Source of the DNA: CAZSDP01 sp964605665
GTDB lineage: Bacteria; Planctomycetota; UBA8108; UBA1146
Direction: 5' to 3'
Assembly: GCA_964605665.1 (NCBI GenBank)
Contig: CAZSDP010000003.1
Span: forward strand, 1 to 64,000
DNA length: 64,000 nucleotides
Position 1 is the stretch's first letter. Each line of letters opens with the position of its first letter. This document shows positions 54,556 through 63,830 of the stretch, one piece after another. The notes beneath the pieces are model-generated. The model was not told the DNA's origin. It ran no database searches and saw nothing but the letters and a program-made list of their open reading frames with translations. The position numbers were made by a program, and so were the translations under genes.

Positions 54556-56160
54556 GTGGTCAATATGAACGAGCAACCAGAGAACCGTTCGCGTCGTCGA
54601 GTTGGAGTCTTCGGATGGGGCGTGGTGGCACCACGATCTCCCGACGTGAAGACCTTCGCAAAGAATCTGATGCACAGCGAGTCGTGGCTCGCACCCTTCG
54701 AAGCATTTGGACCGTGCAACTATCTCGTCGGGATGCCGGAGTTCGATTTCGAGCGCTACCACGGCTGGCTCGACGAGCGCTTCCCTCCGCGTCGCTTCAA
54801 TCAATTGACCTCGAAGATGGGTGAACCAACCCTATTCGCGATCGGCGCCTTCATTCAAGCCCTCGAACAGAACCCAGGTTTGGAAGAAGAACTCCAAGCT
54901 CTCGGAGATCTCGCCCACGTCTATGTCGGAACGGGACTCGGCGATCTTCCGTCGATCTCCAAAATCTCAATCGAGTACGACCGAGCTCAACGACGATGGA
55001 ATCGCTTCTGGTCCGATCCGGAACGAAACCGAGCCCTCGCAGCATACCTCGCGGGTGAGAAATCGAATGACCCCGACGCTCCCCCACCTCCCTTCGAGAT
55101 TGAAGACCGAGACGAGCGTGAGGATGCCGAAGACCTTTGGAATGACTATTGGATGCGACGCTCCCCCCAGCTGATCCAGTTCCTCGAAGAACTGCGTGAA
55201 ATCGAAGCGGTCGATGTCGCGGGAGAAGTCGAGAGTGGAAAAGCGGCGCTGATCCGTCGAAAGATGACGCAGATCGCCGAATTACGAAAGCGCTGGGGAA
55301 CTCCGATCGAACCTTGGTCCGCAGTGAGTTCCAACCTGTTGTGGAATATCCACAACACGCCCGCCGCCCAGATCTCGATGCTGGGAAAAATCACCGGGAG
55401 CACCTTCGCCCCCGTCGCCGCCTGCTCCACCTTCGGCTATTCCTTGCGCCTTGCGATGGATGCGATCGATCGTGGTGACGCGAAAGCAGTGGTGATCGGC
55501 GCCACCGATCCCTCCCCACATCCATTGACGGTGGGGACCTTCTCGACCTCACGCGTTCTCGCCTCCGATGGCCGCCTCTCGAAACCGCTCACGGGACTTC
55601 GCGGCACCCATGCCTCAGGTGGATCGTGCATCTGGATCGTGGGCGACCTCGAATATTTCCAAGGGAAAGGGTTCCGCCCGCTCGGCCTGGAACCACTCGG
55701 AGTCGGGGTGAGTTCCGATGCCGATCACATCATCACGCCATCGAGTGAAGGTCCTCAGACCGCGATCGAACAAGCCTATCGCCTCGCTGGGATGAGCCCG
55801 GAGGACACCGGAACGTGGGACCTTCACGCAACCGCCACTCCGGGGGACTTCCTGGAGGTCGAAAACGCGCGCCAGATCATCCCTGCCACCGCCATCATCA
55901 GCGCTCGCAAAGGAACGTTCGGGCATGGGATGGGAGCGAGCGGCGGATGGGAGCTTCTCGCCCAATATCTCGCCTATGAAGAAGGGAAATTGCCCCCGAC
56001 TGCTCTCGAGAGATCGGAGCTCAATCCAGAGATCGCCAAGGTGCACGACAACTTCTTGTTCACCGAAGGCAGTCCACTCCCCGATGGAATTGCCGGAAAG
56101 CTCTCGATGGGGGTGGGCGGCGTCAATGCGTGCGTGATCTCACGCCCTTGGCAAGAGTGA
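54556..56160 (+). CDS. Atypical beta-ketoacyl synthase with large insertion
   Basis: The 534-residue protein has the condensing-enzyme set: Cys290 (VAACSTFGYS), His424 (DLHATATPGD), Lys452 and His457 (RKGTFGHGMGASGG), followed by GVGGVNACVISRP. It belongs to the FabF/KAS branch but is about 120 residues longer, with a Glu/Asp/Trp-rich insertion at about residues 137-250. It likely elongates or condenses acyl chains; the substrate is unknown. The start is a GTG at 54556 behind GGGGGT; an ATG at 54565 is possible. It follows pdxT by 34 bases, so it may be read with the vitamin B6 genes without an obvious metabolic reason. Confidence 0.85.
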   Translation: MVNMNEQPENRSRRRVGVFGWGVVAPRSPDVKTFAKNLMHSESWLAPFEAFGPCNYLVGMPEFDFERYHGWLDERFPPRRFNQLTSKMGEPTLFAIGAFIQALEQNPGLEEELQALGDLAHVYVGTGLGDLPSISKISIEYDRAQRRWNRFWSDPERNRALAAYLAGEKSNDPDAPPPPFEIEDRDEREDAEDLWNDYWMRRSPQLIQFLEELREIEAVDVAGEVESGKAALIRRKMTQIAELRKRWGTPIEPWSAVSSNLLWNIHNTPAAQISMLGKITGSTFAPVAACSTFGYSLRLAMDAIDRGDAKAVVIGATDPSPHPLTVGTFSTSRVLASDGRLSKPLTGLRGTHASGGSCIWIVGDLEYFQGKGFRPLGLEPLGVGVSSDADHIITPSSEGPQTAIEQAYRLAGMSPEDTGTWDLHATATPGDFLEVENARQIIPATAIISARKGTFGHGMGASGGWELLAQYLAYEEGKLPPTALERSELNPEIAKVHDNFLFTEGSPLPDGIAGKLSMGVGGVNACVISRPWQE

Positions 56161-56200
56161 ACGACGAAGAGAGACGATACGACCACCTCTGATCCGCTCG

Positions 56201-56533
56201 CTAACGGTCGATCCCCTGTTGGTCGAGAAATTTGCGAACCTTTTCGGTGTGGTCACCTTGGAGCTCGATGGCTCCAGACTTGACCGTCCCCCCCGCTCCG
56301 ATCTGTCCCTTCAGCTTCTTCGCCAGCACTGCGAGTTCCAGGTCGGAGAGGGGCAAACCGGTCACGACCGTCACCGCCTTTCCGCGGCGCCCTTTTTTTT
56401 CGAGGGAGACCCGCACCGGACCGCCCTCACGCCTGGCAGTTTTCGCATCTGCGCGGCACCGGCAAGAGCTCACCGCTTCTCCACAGTTGGAACAGCGCCT
56501 TCCCACTCCGGTCGAATAGACTGGTTTTCCCAT
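56201..56533 (-). CDS. SUI1/eIF1-like translation factor (YciH)
   Basis: The 110-residue protein has an N-terminal Cys pair (CSNCGEAVSSCRCR) and a C-terminal SUI1 domain (VTVVTGLPLSDLELAVLAKKLKGQIGAGG, followed by the basic GDHTEKVRKFL). Bacterial YciH is an eIF1 relative that influences start-codon selection. It is 10 bases upstream of the alkaline phosphatase stop and reads in the same direction, so the two may be co-transcribed. Confidence 0.93.
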   Translation of the reverse strand: MGKPVYSTGVGRRCSNCGEAVSSCRCRADAKTARREGGPVRVSLEKKGRRGKAVTVVTGLPLSDLELAVLAKKLKGQIGAGGTVKSGAIELQGDHTEKVRKFLDQQGIDR

Positions 56534-56542
56534 CGGGGTTTC

Positions 56543-57913
56543 CTACTCCCGTTCGAGAGGCGATGAAAGCCAGCTTCGAAGCCGCTGACCGATCTCGGTG
56601 TGGCGAGTCAAACCGGGTAGGTCTTCTCCAGCCCCATGGTGGAGAACCAAAATCGGGGTCGCGGTATGACCCTGCGTGGCGAAGCTCACCAAGTGACCGG
56701 CACTTCTCTGAAGCGCCGGGGCATTCACACTCCACGTGGTCGCGGGAACGAACTCCACGCGGGCACTGCCGAAGATCGCCTCCCCGTCGATCACCGGCGG
56801 CTCCGCGGGCTTCTTCGACGCCATCGAAAACTTTGCCGCGGCGATCCCTTGGAGATCGGTGACCGTCGGTGTCACCCCGCCGGCACGGTAGGTCAAAGAG
56901 AGCCCCCCGGTCTCATGATCCGCGGTGATGATCAGGGCGACATCGGAGTGCTGATCGACGTAGTCGAGAAGAAGCTCGATCGTCGCATCGAACTCCTGTA
57001 ACTCTCCATACATCGCACCGACATCATTTTGATGCCCCGCATGATCGATCCGTCCCCCCTCGATCATCAGAAAGAACCCCCGTTGAGGATCGAGACGATC
57101 GAGGGCCGACTCGGTCAACTGCGGAAGCCCCGGCACTTGCTGCGGCTCTCCGAGATCTCCGTCGCGGTCGACCCGATAGGGAAGATCGCTGGCGGCAAAG
57201 AGCCCCAAGAGTCGTCCCTCAGTAGGCGCTGCTCGCAACTCGGAGGCAGTTCTCACCAGTTGATACCCCTCGGCGGAGATCTCCGCCCCGAGGCTCTGTC
57301 CTCCCAAGCCACCGAGGAAATACTTCGATCCACCTCCCAAGAGAACATCGACCCCAGAAGAGATCATCTGCCGAGCGATTGTCAGTTCGTCATCTCGAGA
57401 TGCCACATGAGCGACGAAACTCGCCGGGGTGGCGTGGGTCAAGCGCGTCGTGGTCACCAAAGCGGTCATCCGACCGCTGTCTCTCGCATCCTCCAGGCAT
57501 GACCGGACGCTGTTGCCTTCCCGATCAAGCCCGATCCGGCCATTGGAGGTGGAGACCCCCGTTGCCATTTCGGTGGCGGCCGCCGCCGAATCGGTCACCG
57601 TCGAGTTGGCACTACCGGTGCGAAGAACGCTCAACCGGCCGGAGGCGATCGCTTTGCCGAGAGCGGTTTCTCCCTCGCCCAACGCATCTTGAACGTCGAG
57701 ATAGAGGCCGATTTCCTGGGGTCCAAGCCCGTCCCCCACCAGCAAGATCACGCTCTTGGGGATCGACCCAACGGGGCCGAAGGAACGGATCGGAGTACTT
57801 CCCCGTTCACTCTTGAGCGGCAGGCTCACGATCACCAAGAGCGCCGATAAGAAAACGGCGGGGGCGACCCAACTGGCGGGAGTCTCCCGAGATTGCCTCG
57901 GTTCGGGGCTCAT
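56543..57913 (-). CDS. Alkaline phosphatase (PhoA family)
   Basis: The 456-residue exported phosphomonoesterase has a membrane anchor or signal near residues 15-32. The PhoA catalytic motifs are in order: LLVGDGLGPQ, VTDSAAAATEMATG with the Ser nucleophile, EGGRIDHAGHQND, ADHETGGLS, and HTATPILV. Metal-ligand Asp and His residues are therefore complete. It would hydrolyse phosphate esters in the periplasm, likely for phosphate acquisition; no Pho box was recognised. The ATG at 57913 has GGAG upstream. Confidence 0.93.
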   Translation of the reverse strand: MSPEPRQSRETPASWVAPAVFLSALLVIVSLPLKSERGSTPIRSFGPVGSIPKSVILLVGDGLGPQEIGLYLDVQDALGEGETALGKAIASGRLSVLRTGSANSTVTDSAAAATEMATGVSTSNGRIGLDREGNSVRSCLEDARDSGRMTALVTTTRLTHATPASFVAHVASRDDELTIARQMISSGVDVLLGGGSKYFLGGLGGQSLGAEISAEGYQLVRTASELRAAPTEGRLLGLFAASDLPYRVDRDGDLGEPQQVPGLPQLTESALDRLDPQRGFFLMIEGGRIDHAGHQNDVGAMYGELQEFDATIELLLDYVDQHSDVALIITADHETGGLSLTYRAGGVTPTVTDLQGIAAAKFSMASKKPAEPPVIDGEAIFGSARVEFVPATTWSVNAPALQRSAGHLVSFATQGHTATPILVLHHGAGEDLPGLTRHTEIGQRLRSWLSSPLERE

Positions 57914-58250
57914 TTCTCATCTCCAATTCGAAGGAGCAGAACGATCGTGCTCCACGATAAATTGCCGGAATCTGTGAATGAAAGAGCCACCAATCCGTAA
58001 AAAACAGCTCTTGAGAACCATTTTCGGAGCAAATTCTGCGAGGGCAAGGGATCTGGGCTCGATCCGGAGTCAAATCACCTCTTGGAGCCCAGTTGGGGTT
58101 AGAATCAGCCCCGCTCAATTTTGTAGGGACAGTCTCTTTCCACCACCTTCGGCTGCTGGAACCAGACAGACTCGATGAATCGAACAGTGTCCGTTCACCC
58201 TGAATTCCCGCTCTGCTGGAAATGAGCGGTCCCAAACTAAGGAGTTCCGA
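57914..58250. other. Divergent intergenic region with an 8-bp inverted repeat
   Basis: This 337-base stretch separates alkaline phosphatase (minus) and the thioredoxin-fold gene (plus). A perfect 8-bp inverted repeat with a 24-base spacer occurs at 58053-58060 and 58085-58092 (CTGGGCTC / GAGCCCAG). No gene was recognised; AAGGAG at 58241 serves the thioredoxin gene. Confidence 0.4.
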
Positions 58251-59264
58251 ATGCGTCTTCCCCGTGCTTCTCAGCCAGCTCAACTCAAAGCGTTTGCACT
58301 GATCTTGGCTGGCCTTCTCGTCTACTCCACGCCGACCTGGTCTCAGGACGACACCTCAGCTGCCGAAGAAACGGTCGATATTCCGTGGGTCCTCGATTTC
58401 GCAAAGGCAAAGGAACAAGCGAAAGGTGAAGGGAAAGATCTGCTGATCAACTTCACCGGCAGCGATTGGTGTGGGTGGTGCAAGCGTCTCGAGGGGGAAG
58501 TCTTCAGCAAGAAAGAGTTCCTCGACGAGGCGGCGAAGAAGTACGTCTTCGTCTATCTCGACTTTCCGATGAATGAAGAAGCCAAGGCGAAGGTTGTCGA
58601 CGAAAAGCTCAATGAAGAGCTCCGCACTTCCTACGGAGTCCAAGGGTTCCCCACGATCATCCTCACCGATCAGGGCGGCAACCCATTTGGCCGCACCGGA
58701 TATCAACCGGGAGGTCCGACCGCGTACAATGAGCATCTCGCCAAGTTGCAAGGGGATGGCGCAAAGGTGAAGGAGTTGATCGCGGCCGGAGACGCCGTCT
58801 CCGACGAGCAACTCTCCGCAGCATTTCCATTCCTGATGTCGCAGGAGCTGATTTCATACTCCGGCTACTCCCACCTGCTCGACCAGGCGGAGAAGATCCC
58901 CGCCCTCAGCCAAGAGGTTGCTGCTTACCGAAATAACCAGAAGCTCAACTCGATGCTTTCCCAGCCAGAACCGGACTGGGATCAGGTGCACGCGTTCCTC
59001 GATACGGAAGGGCTCGCCGGCCCCGACTTCCTCAACGCCTGTTGGGCGACCGCGACGATGTATTTGGCGGAGAAGCATCAATTCTTGGCGGCGATCAAGG
59101 TGCTGGAGAAGATGCTGCAAGACCCGATCCTCAAAGACAACGCACAGGGTCAGAAGATGATCAATGACAAGATTGCCGAACTGCGGGAATCGGAAAAGAA
59201 CCACGACGACGATCACGACCACGATGACGACCATTCCCACGACGGTCACGATCACGGCGGATAA
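58251..59264 (+). CDS. Exported thioredoxin-fold protein with His/Asp-rich tail
   Basis: The 337-residue product has a signal peptide (LILAGLLVYSTPTWSQ) and a thioredoxin-like domain with the redox motif WCGWCK (Cys74, Cys77) and a cis-Pro segment (VQGFPTIIL). A helical region of about 150 residues follows. The last 21 residues contain seven His and nine Asp (HDDDHDHDDD-type), a likely Zn, Cu or Ni binding tail. AAGGAG lies before the ATG. Periplasmic thiol reduction coupled to metal binding is inferred. A strong terminator follows. Confidence 0.87.
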   Translation: MRLPRASQPAQLKAFALILAGLLVYSTPTWSQDDTSAAEETVDIPWVLDFAKAKEQAKGEGKDLLINFTGSDWCGWCKRLEGEVFSKKEFLDEAAKKYVFVYLDFPMNEEAKAKVVDEKLNEELRTSYGVQGFPTIILTDQGGNPFGRTGYQPGGPTAYNEHLAKLQGDGAKVKELIAAGDAVSDEQLSAAFPFLMSQELISYSGYSHLLDQAEKIPALSQEVAAYRNNQKLNSMLSQPEPDWDQVHAFLDTEGLAGPDFLNACWATATMYLAEKHQFLAAIKVLEKMLQDPILKDNAQGQKMINDKIAELRESEKNHDDDHDHDDDHSHDGHDHGG

Positions 59265-59310
59265 CTCGCCGCGCTTCAGCGTCTGGCTGAAACGCCCCCA
59301 GAATCAAAAG

Positions 59311-59348
59311 CGCGGGTCGACATCACCTGGAGGTGGTGCCGACCCGCG
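59311..59348 (+). terminator. Intrinsic terminator after the thioredoxin gene
   Basis: A perfect 9-bp GC stem (59311-59319 with 59340-59348) encloses a second, nearly perfect 7-bp hairpin. A-rich sequence precedes it and GCTCTTCTTCC follows. Confidence 0.82.
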
Positions 59349-59487
59349 GCTCTTCTTCCACTGCAATCGCTGATCTGCCCGCCAGAAAAGCACGCCCTCG
59401 CCGCTCAAAGATTTCCGCAATCTTGAGCATTTCTTCAGAATGCTGCAGAGCCCAATCCACCCGCGAACTGGTATCCTGTGAATTCCA

Positions 59488-59505
59488 GCTCGTGATCCCT
59501 CACGA
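59488..59505 (+). promoter_or_regulatory. Inverted repeat just upstream of the membrane polyferredoxin start
   Basis: CTCGTGA and TCACGAG form a perfect 7-bp inverted repeat with a 4-base TCCC centre, 20 bases before the GTG at 59526. It could be an operator or a hairpin affecting the ribosome site; which one cannot be told from sequence. Confidence 0.4.
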
Positions 59506-59525
59506 GACGCCGATGGGAGTTCTCA

Positions 59526-61298
59526 GTGCCGAACAGCAACGAGGCCACCGCTACCGCCTCCGGAAGTCGCATCTGCGCTCCTGGTCAGAAGCCGGCGATG
59601 AAGCGATCACGTTCGAGCCGCTGGCGGATGTGGACTCTCATCAGCGTTCACATTCTTTTCGTGATCCACCTCACCCATTGGTTGACCACTGGACGCACTC
59701 TCTCTCCGGTCGAGCCCTCGGAGTCGATGTTCTTCATCGAGCGAGGGGAGCTCAATGCCGGGTTTGTCTTTTTTGCTTCGACGTTGCTTTTGACCCTGAT
59801 CTTCGGCCGGTTCTTCTGTGGCTGGGGGTGTCATGTTGTCGCCCTCCAGGATCTCTGCGGGGCCATCATGAAGAAGTGCGGAGTCCGCCCTAAACTCTTC
59901 AAATCGCGCTTCCTGATGTATGTCCCATTGATCATCGGCTTCGAGATGTTCATCTGGCCTTCGATTCAAATCCACCTCCTCGGCCCCCCTTCTGGAATCA
60001 TCTCCGACCTCGACTGGGTCGCGTGGCTCGACGGAATCCCCGCCGCCGGCTGGGTCTTTTCCAATCACCTGATGACGACCGGGTTTTGGGACACATTCGC
60101 GGGACCTTGGATGGCGATTCCATTTCTTGGAATCTGCGGATTCGCGGTGGTCTACTTCCTTGGGGCAAAGGGATTCTGCACCTATGGTTGCCCCTACGGC
60201 GCCTTTTTCGCCGGCGCGGATCGGCTCGCACCGGGGAAGATCGTGGCGAATCTCGATGCTTGTGAAAAGTGCGGTCATTGCACCGCCAGCTGCACCTCAA
60301 ATGTGAGGGTCCATGAGGAGATTCAAGTCTACGAAAAGGTGGTCTCCCCCGGTTGCATGAAGTGCCTCGACTGCGTGAGCGTCTGCCCCACCGGAGCGCT
60401 CTCATTCGGCATGACCACCCCCAAGCTCTTCACGAAACCGATCGAAGGGCGAGCTCCAAAAGCGAAGCGATACGATCTGACGATGCGAGAAGAGTTGGTC
60501 TACTTCCTGCTCTTCTTTGCGATTCGCTATGCATGGAGGTCGGTCTACCACGAGGTGCCGATGTTGATGGCGACTGGAATCGCCGGCTGCCTCACCTTCT
60601 TGGTTTGGAAGAGTGTCCGCACCTTCCGCGATCGTGACGTCCGCTTCCTCAAATACCCTCTGAAAAGCGGTGGCCAGGTCGTTCGTCGCGGTCAATTCGT
60701 CCGATTTGCGACCTTCGCTCTTCTCCTGCTGACCGTCATCCTCGGGATCAGCAAATGGCATCAGGAGCAAGCGGAGTGGCAATACTCCCGCCTCGCTCTG
60801 CGCAACGTCAATATGGACAACGTACTCCTGGTCGGCCTGCCACCGGTCAACGATCAAGCTCGCGCCATCGCAGCCCGTGGAGCAGCGCATTTGAGATTGC
60901 TCCGGACGATCGGCAACGGGGGGCTCGCTTTGCTTCCTCAACCGGATGAACTCCCGATCGAGCAGCGGCTCGGATACTTCTGGGTGATCGCCGGTGATCT
61001 CCCGGCAGCGCAAGCCTCTTGGGAAAAAGACCTCCCCGAAAACCAGAGCGGGGAACTCGCCGCCCGCTATGCCCAGCTGATCTTCCGGCGGTCGTATGAC
61101 TCCTTTGCCGCCGGAGATCTCGACGGTGCCATCGCGATCGTTTCAGGAGGGTTGACGCATCTCCCGAACAGCCCATTTCTCGCCGACAAGTTGAGCGTCC
61201 TGTACGGTCAAAAGGGAGATCGCACCGCCTCCGACGAGTGGCGCAAGAAGGCGAATCAGCTCCAAGCGGAAGTACAACGACAATCGACTTCACAGTAG
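59526..61298 (+). CDS. Membrane polyferredoxin (NapH/CcoG-like) with C-terminal TPR-like region
   Basis: The 590-residue membrane protein has about six membrane segments and NapH/NosR/CcoG-type Cys motifs: Cys98/Cys102 (FCGWGC), Cys218/Cys222 (CTYGCPYG) and two [4Fe-4S] sets (246/249/252/256 and 277/280/283/287). It probably passes electrons across or along the inner membrane. Unlike CcoG or NapH it continues into about 150 residues of soluble helical repeats (LSVLYGQKGDRTASDEW) resembling tetratricopeptides. The GTG start at 59526 has GGGAG before it. The redox partner is unknown; the exported thioredoxin gene lies upstream but behind a terminator. Confidence 0.87.
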   Translation: MPNSNEATATASGSRICAPGQKPAMKRSRSSRWRMWTLISVHILFVIHLTHWLTTGRTLSPVEPSESMFFIERGELNAGFVFFASTLLLTLIFGRFFCGWGCHVVALQDLCGAIMKKCGVRPKLFKSRFLMYVPLIIGFEMFIWPSIQIHLLGPPSGIISDLDWVAWLDGIPAAGWVFSNHLMTTGFWDTFAGPWMAIPFLGICGFAVVYFLGAKGFCTYGCPYGAFFAGADRLAPGKIVANLDACEKCGHCTASCTSNVRVHEEIQVYEKVVSPGCMKCLDCVSVCPTGALSFGMTTPKLFTKPIEGRAPKAKRYDLTMREELVYFLLFFAIRYAWRSVYHEVPMLMATGIAGCLTFLVWKSVRTFRDRDVRFLKYPLKSGGQVVRRGQFVRFATFALLLLTVILGISKWHQEQAEWQYSRLALRNVNMDNVLLVGLPPVNDQARAIAARGAAHLRLLRTIGNGGLALLPQPDELPIEQRLGYFWVIAGDLPAAQASWEKDLPENQSGELAARYAQLIFRRSYDSFAAGDLDGAIAIVSGGLTHLPNSPFLADKLSVLYGQKGDRTASDEWRKKANQLQAEVQRQSTSQ

Positions 61299-61353
61299 CT
61301 TCCCTCGCCGACGTCGGGAGACGTGTATCGAGTCGGGATGCAACAGGAAGAAA

Positions 61354-62325
61354 TCAGCTGGGACTTTCTTCGGTGAGTTCGAGGAAGATCTCTTCCAAGC
61401 TCGGTCCTTCGCGGAAGCTCTTCGGCGTGAGACCTCGCTTCAACGTCAGCTCGAGCACGGCGGCGATCGCCTCCGCTGGATCTGAAGAGTCGTCCAGATT
61501 GAGGTGGAATCGTCGGTCAGCGACGTGCTCGGCAGCGGACACCGCAGAGACTGAGCGATAGGCTTCGAGATCCTCTTCAGTCGGAGCCGTGGCAAACTCA
61601 AGTTCGATCCGGCGACGAGCACTCATCATCGCCTCGGGCGTCCCGACCGCCTTCACCTGGCCGCGATCGAGAATCCCCACATCATCGCAAAGATCCTCGA
61701 GCTCGAAGAGATTGTGTGAACTGACCACCACCGTGGAGTGCTCAGAGAGATCAGCGATCACCTCGCGAATCCGCTTGGCATTCCGTGGATCCAATCCCGC
61801 CGTCGGCTCGTCGAGGAAGATCAATTCCGGTGACCCGAGAAACGCCTGCGCGATTCCTAACCTCTTCGCCATCCCATGGGAGAGGACCGACACTCCCCGC
61901 TCGAGATAACTTCCCAACCCGACTCGGGTGAGCGCTGCCGCCACTTCATCCCGAGCCACCCGACGAGAAGCCCCCTGTAGTCGGCGATAAAACACCAATT
62001 GATCGAGGATCGAGAGGTTTCGGTCGAAGAGCGCATCTTGCGGAAGGATGGAGACTCGGCCGAGTAGATCGGGACTCTCCGGAGGCAACCCATCCAAGAT
62101 CTCGATCTTTCCTCCATCCGGCTTGAGAAAGCCCGCGATGATCGAGAAGAGGGTCGTCTTTCCCGCTCCATTCGGTCCGACGAGACCGAAAATGCTCTTC
62201 GTTGGCACATCGAAGGAAACTTGATCGAGAGCCTTGACGGAACCGAACGATCGCGTCACCTCCTCAACCCGTAAACCGAAGGAGGGCGGCTTCTCTCGAG
62301 AGGCGCTGGCAGCAGGCTGATTCAC
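61354..62325 (-). CDS. ABC transporter ATP-binding protein
   Basis: The 323-residue ATPase has Walker A GPNGAGKTT, Q-loop ILPQD, signature LSHGMAKRLG (variant of LSGGQ), Walker B LIFLDEPTAGLD and the H-loop SSHNLFEL. A C-terminal regulatory extension of about 90 residues follows. I chose a GTG at 62325 with a near-perfect Shine-Dalgarno (62329-62337) and GTGA overlap with the permease stop. It energises the adjacent permease, probably for export. Confidence 0.93.
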   Translation of the reverse strand: MNQPAASASREKPPSFGLRVEEVTRSFGSVKALDQVSFDVPTKSIFGLVGPNGAGKTTLFSIIAGFLKPDGGKIEILDGLPPESPDLLGRVSILPQDALFDRNLSILDQLVFYRRLQGASRRVARDEVAAALTRVGLGSYLERGVSVLSHGMAKRLGIAQAFLGSPELIFLDEPTAGLDPRNAKRIREVIADLSEHSTVVVSSHNLFELEDLCDDVGILDRGQVKAVGTPEAMMSARRRIELEFATAPTEEDLEAYRSVSAVSAAEHVADRRFHLNLDDSSDPAEAIAAVLELTLKRGLTPKSFREGPSLEEIFLELTEESPS

Positions 62326-63245
62326 AGGTCCCTCCTCTTGAAGAGAAAGAGCCCGATTGCGAGGTATGCGACGGTGTAGCCGAGGCAACCGAGACTCGCG
62401 TGAATCGCCTGTTCCGTTTCGGGGTGGAAGAGTCGATGGCCAATTCCCCAAGGTGACAGATAGATGATCTTCCCCAACGGCTCCCACGCTTCCATCGCCA
62501 AGAACGCGATCGCGGGCACTCCCGGAATGATCACACTGGTCAAGACCAAGCTGCCAAATGGTGAGGCGACATTCGCCGAGATCAGGGAACAGAGAGCGAC
62601 ATAAGGTAAACTGAGGATCATAAAGGCGATGATTCCTCTCACTCCCCACGAGGAGAGCTCGGTCCAAGTATAGAGGGCTCTTCCGCTGTCAGGATCTTCG
62701 AGCCGCAGCCCGCTGTAGACCACCACCGCGGCGAGCACCGCAGAAACCAACACCCAGGTAAAGATCGTCATCCCCAAGAAACGACCGAGGAATAGCTCAC
62801 CCCGACTGACCCGTAACAGTTGGTAACGAATCGCGCCATATTGCAGATCACCGCTCAGTTGATTGAATGCCCCCACCGCAATCAAGAGGGGAATCGCCAA
62901 CATCTCGATGGCGAAGACCCCGGAGAGCATCGCCGGCTGATCTTGCAGTAGGTAGACCGCCCATGTCCCATACTCCTGCATCGATTCTTGCTGCTCACCC
63001 ATATTAAGGAGCTCTCCAAAGGAGGCTTGGAGGGAAGCCGCAGCGAGCATGAAACGAAGACTCTGTTCGAGTAAATCGAGCGTTTCTTTCAGGGGAAAAA
63101 TCCCCGATTCGAAGACCGACAGAAGCGGCTCGATCACGAGCAAACCGAGCACAAAGGTGAGAAAGACATAGGAGATCCCAGTTCCGTTGCGCAAGAACGC
63201 TGGGAACGAGTAACGGATCACCAATCCGATGCGCCGTATGCTCAT
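62322..63245 (-). CDS. ABC transporter permease (ABC-2 type)
   Basis: The 307-residue membrane protein has six or so hydrophobic segments and a large loop after the first (about 40-100), as in ABC-2 family permeases. GDLQYGAIRYQLLRVSRGELFLGRFLG is typical of that family. The ATG at 63245 has TAGGAG upstream. It partners the ATPase gene, which overlaps its stop. The transported substrate cannot be inferred. Confidence 0.88.
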   Translation of the reverse strand: MSIRRIGLVIRYSFPAFLRNGTGISYVFLTFVLGLLVIEPLLSVFESGIFPLKETLDLLEQSLRFMLAAASLQASFGELLNMGEQQESMQEYGTWAVYLLQDQPAMLSGVFAIEMLAIPLLIAVGAFNQLSGDLQYGAIRYQLLRVSRGELFLGRFLGMTIFTWVLVSAVLAAVVVYSGLRLEDPDSGRALYTWTELSSWGVRGIIAFMILSLPYVALCSLISANVASPFGSLVLTSVIIPGVPAIAFLAMEAWEPLGKIIYLSPWGIGHRLFHPETEQAIHASLGCLGYTVAYLAIGLFLFKRRDL

Positions 63246-63252
63246 CGATCTC

Positions 63253-63714
63253 CTATCTCACCAGGTCTCGTCGGAACACGGTGTGAATCACCACCCCCAA
63301 GAAAACCGGGTAGAAGACAGTACGGATCAACCCGATTCCGAGATCGCGGATGTAGCTCTCCGGCATCCACGCCAAAATGCAAGCGACGGAAACCAGGTCG
63401 CAGATCACGTACAGCGTCGTGATGTGCTTCCCCCACACTCGTTTGCGTCTCAAATACCCAAATCCGGAAATGAAGAGGAGAAGTGCGGAGAGCAGCATCA
63501 GACCACCGATCAGAATGATGACCGGTGGAGAGACTTCGACGAGTTCTTGAATCCGTCGACCGTCTCCGAAATCTTCTTCGCTTTTCAGCAAATACGGCGC
63601 AAAGACAAACCGCTGCAACAAGAATCCCGCAGCACTGAGCAGCTGAAGAAATGAAAGGAGGAAGTTGATCACCGCGAGCGCAGTCAACCCACTCGGTCGA
63701 TCGGTTGTCGCCAT
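63253..63714 (-). CDS. Small four-helix membrane protein, unknown function
   Basis: The 153-residue protein (ATG at 63714; a GTG at 63726 is possible) has hydrophobic segments around residues 10-35, 62-85, 100-118 and 126-145. The sequence TALAVINFLLSFLQLLSAAGFLLQRF resembles small uncharacterised membrane proteins. It is 7 bases before the permease start and likely belongs to the same operon. I recognise no family. Confidence 0.7.
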   Translation of the reverse strand: MATTDRPSGLTALAVINFLLSFLQLLSAAGFLLQRFVFAPYLLKSEEDFGDGRRIQELVEVSPPVIILIGGLMLLSALLLFISGFGYLRRKRVWGKHITTLYVICDLVSVACILAWMPESYIRDLGIGLIRTVFYPVFLGVVIHTVFRRDLVR

Positions 63715-63830
63715 CGAAGCGCTCACTTTATGAAGAGAGGTGGGACGGACTCGAACAACCTATCGACACCCACTGAGATGCCAACGCGATCCCGGGAACG
63801 GGAAAACAGCAGCACCCAGCGGCGCGATCT

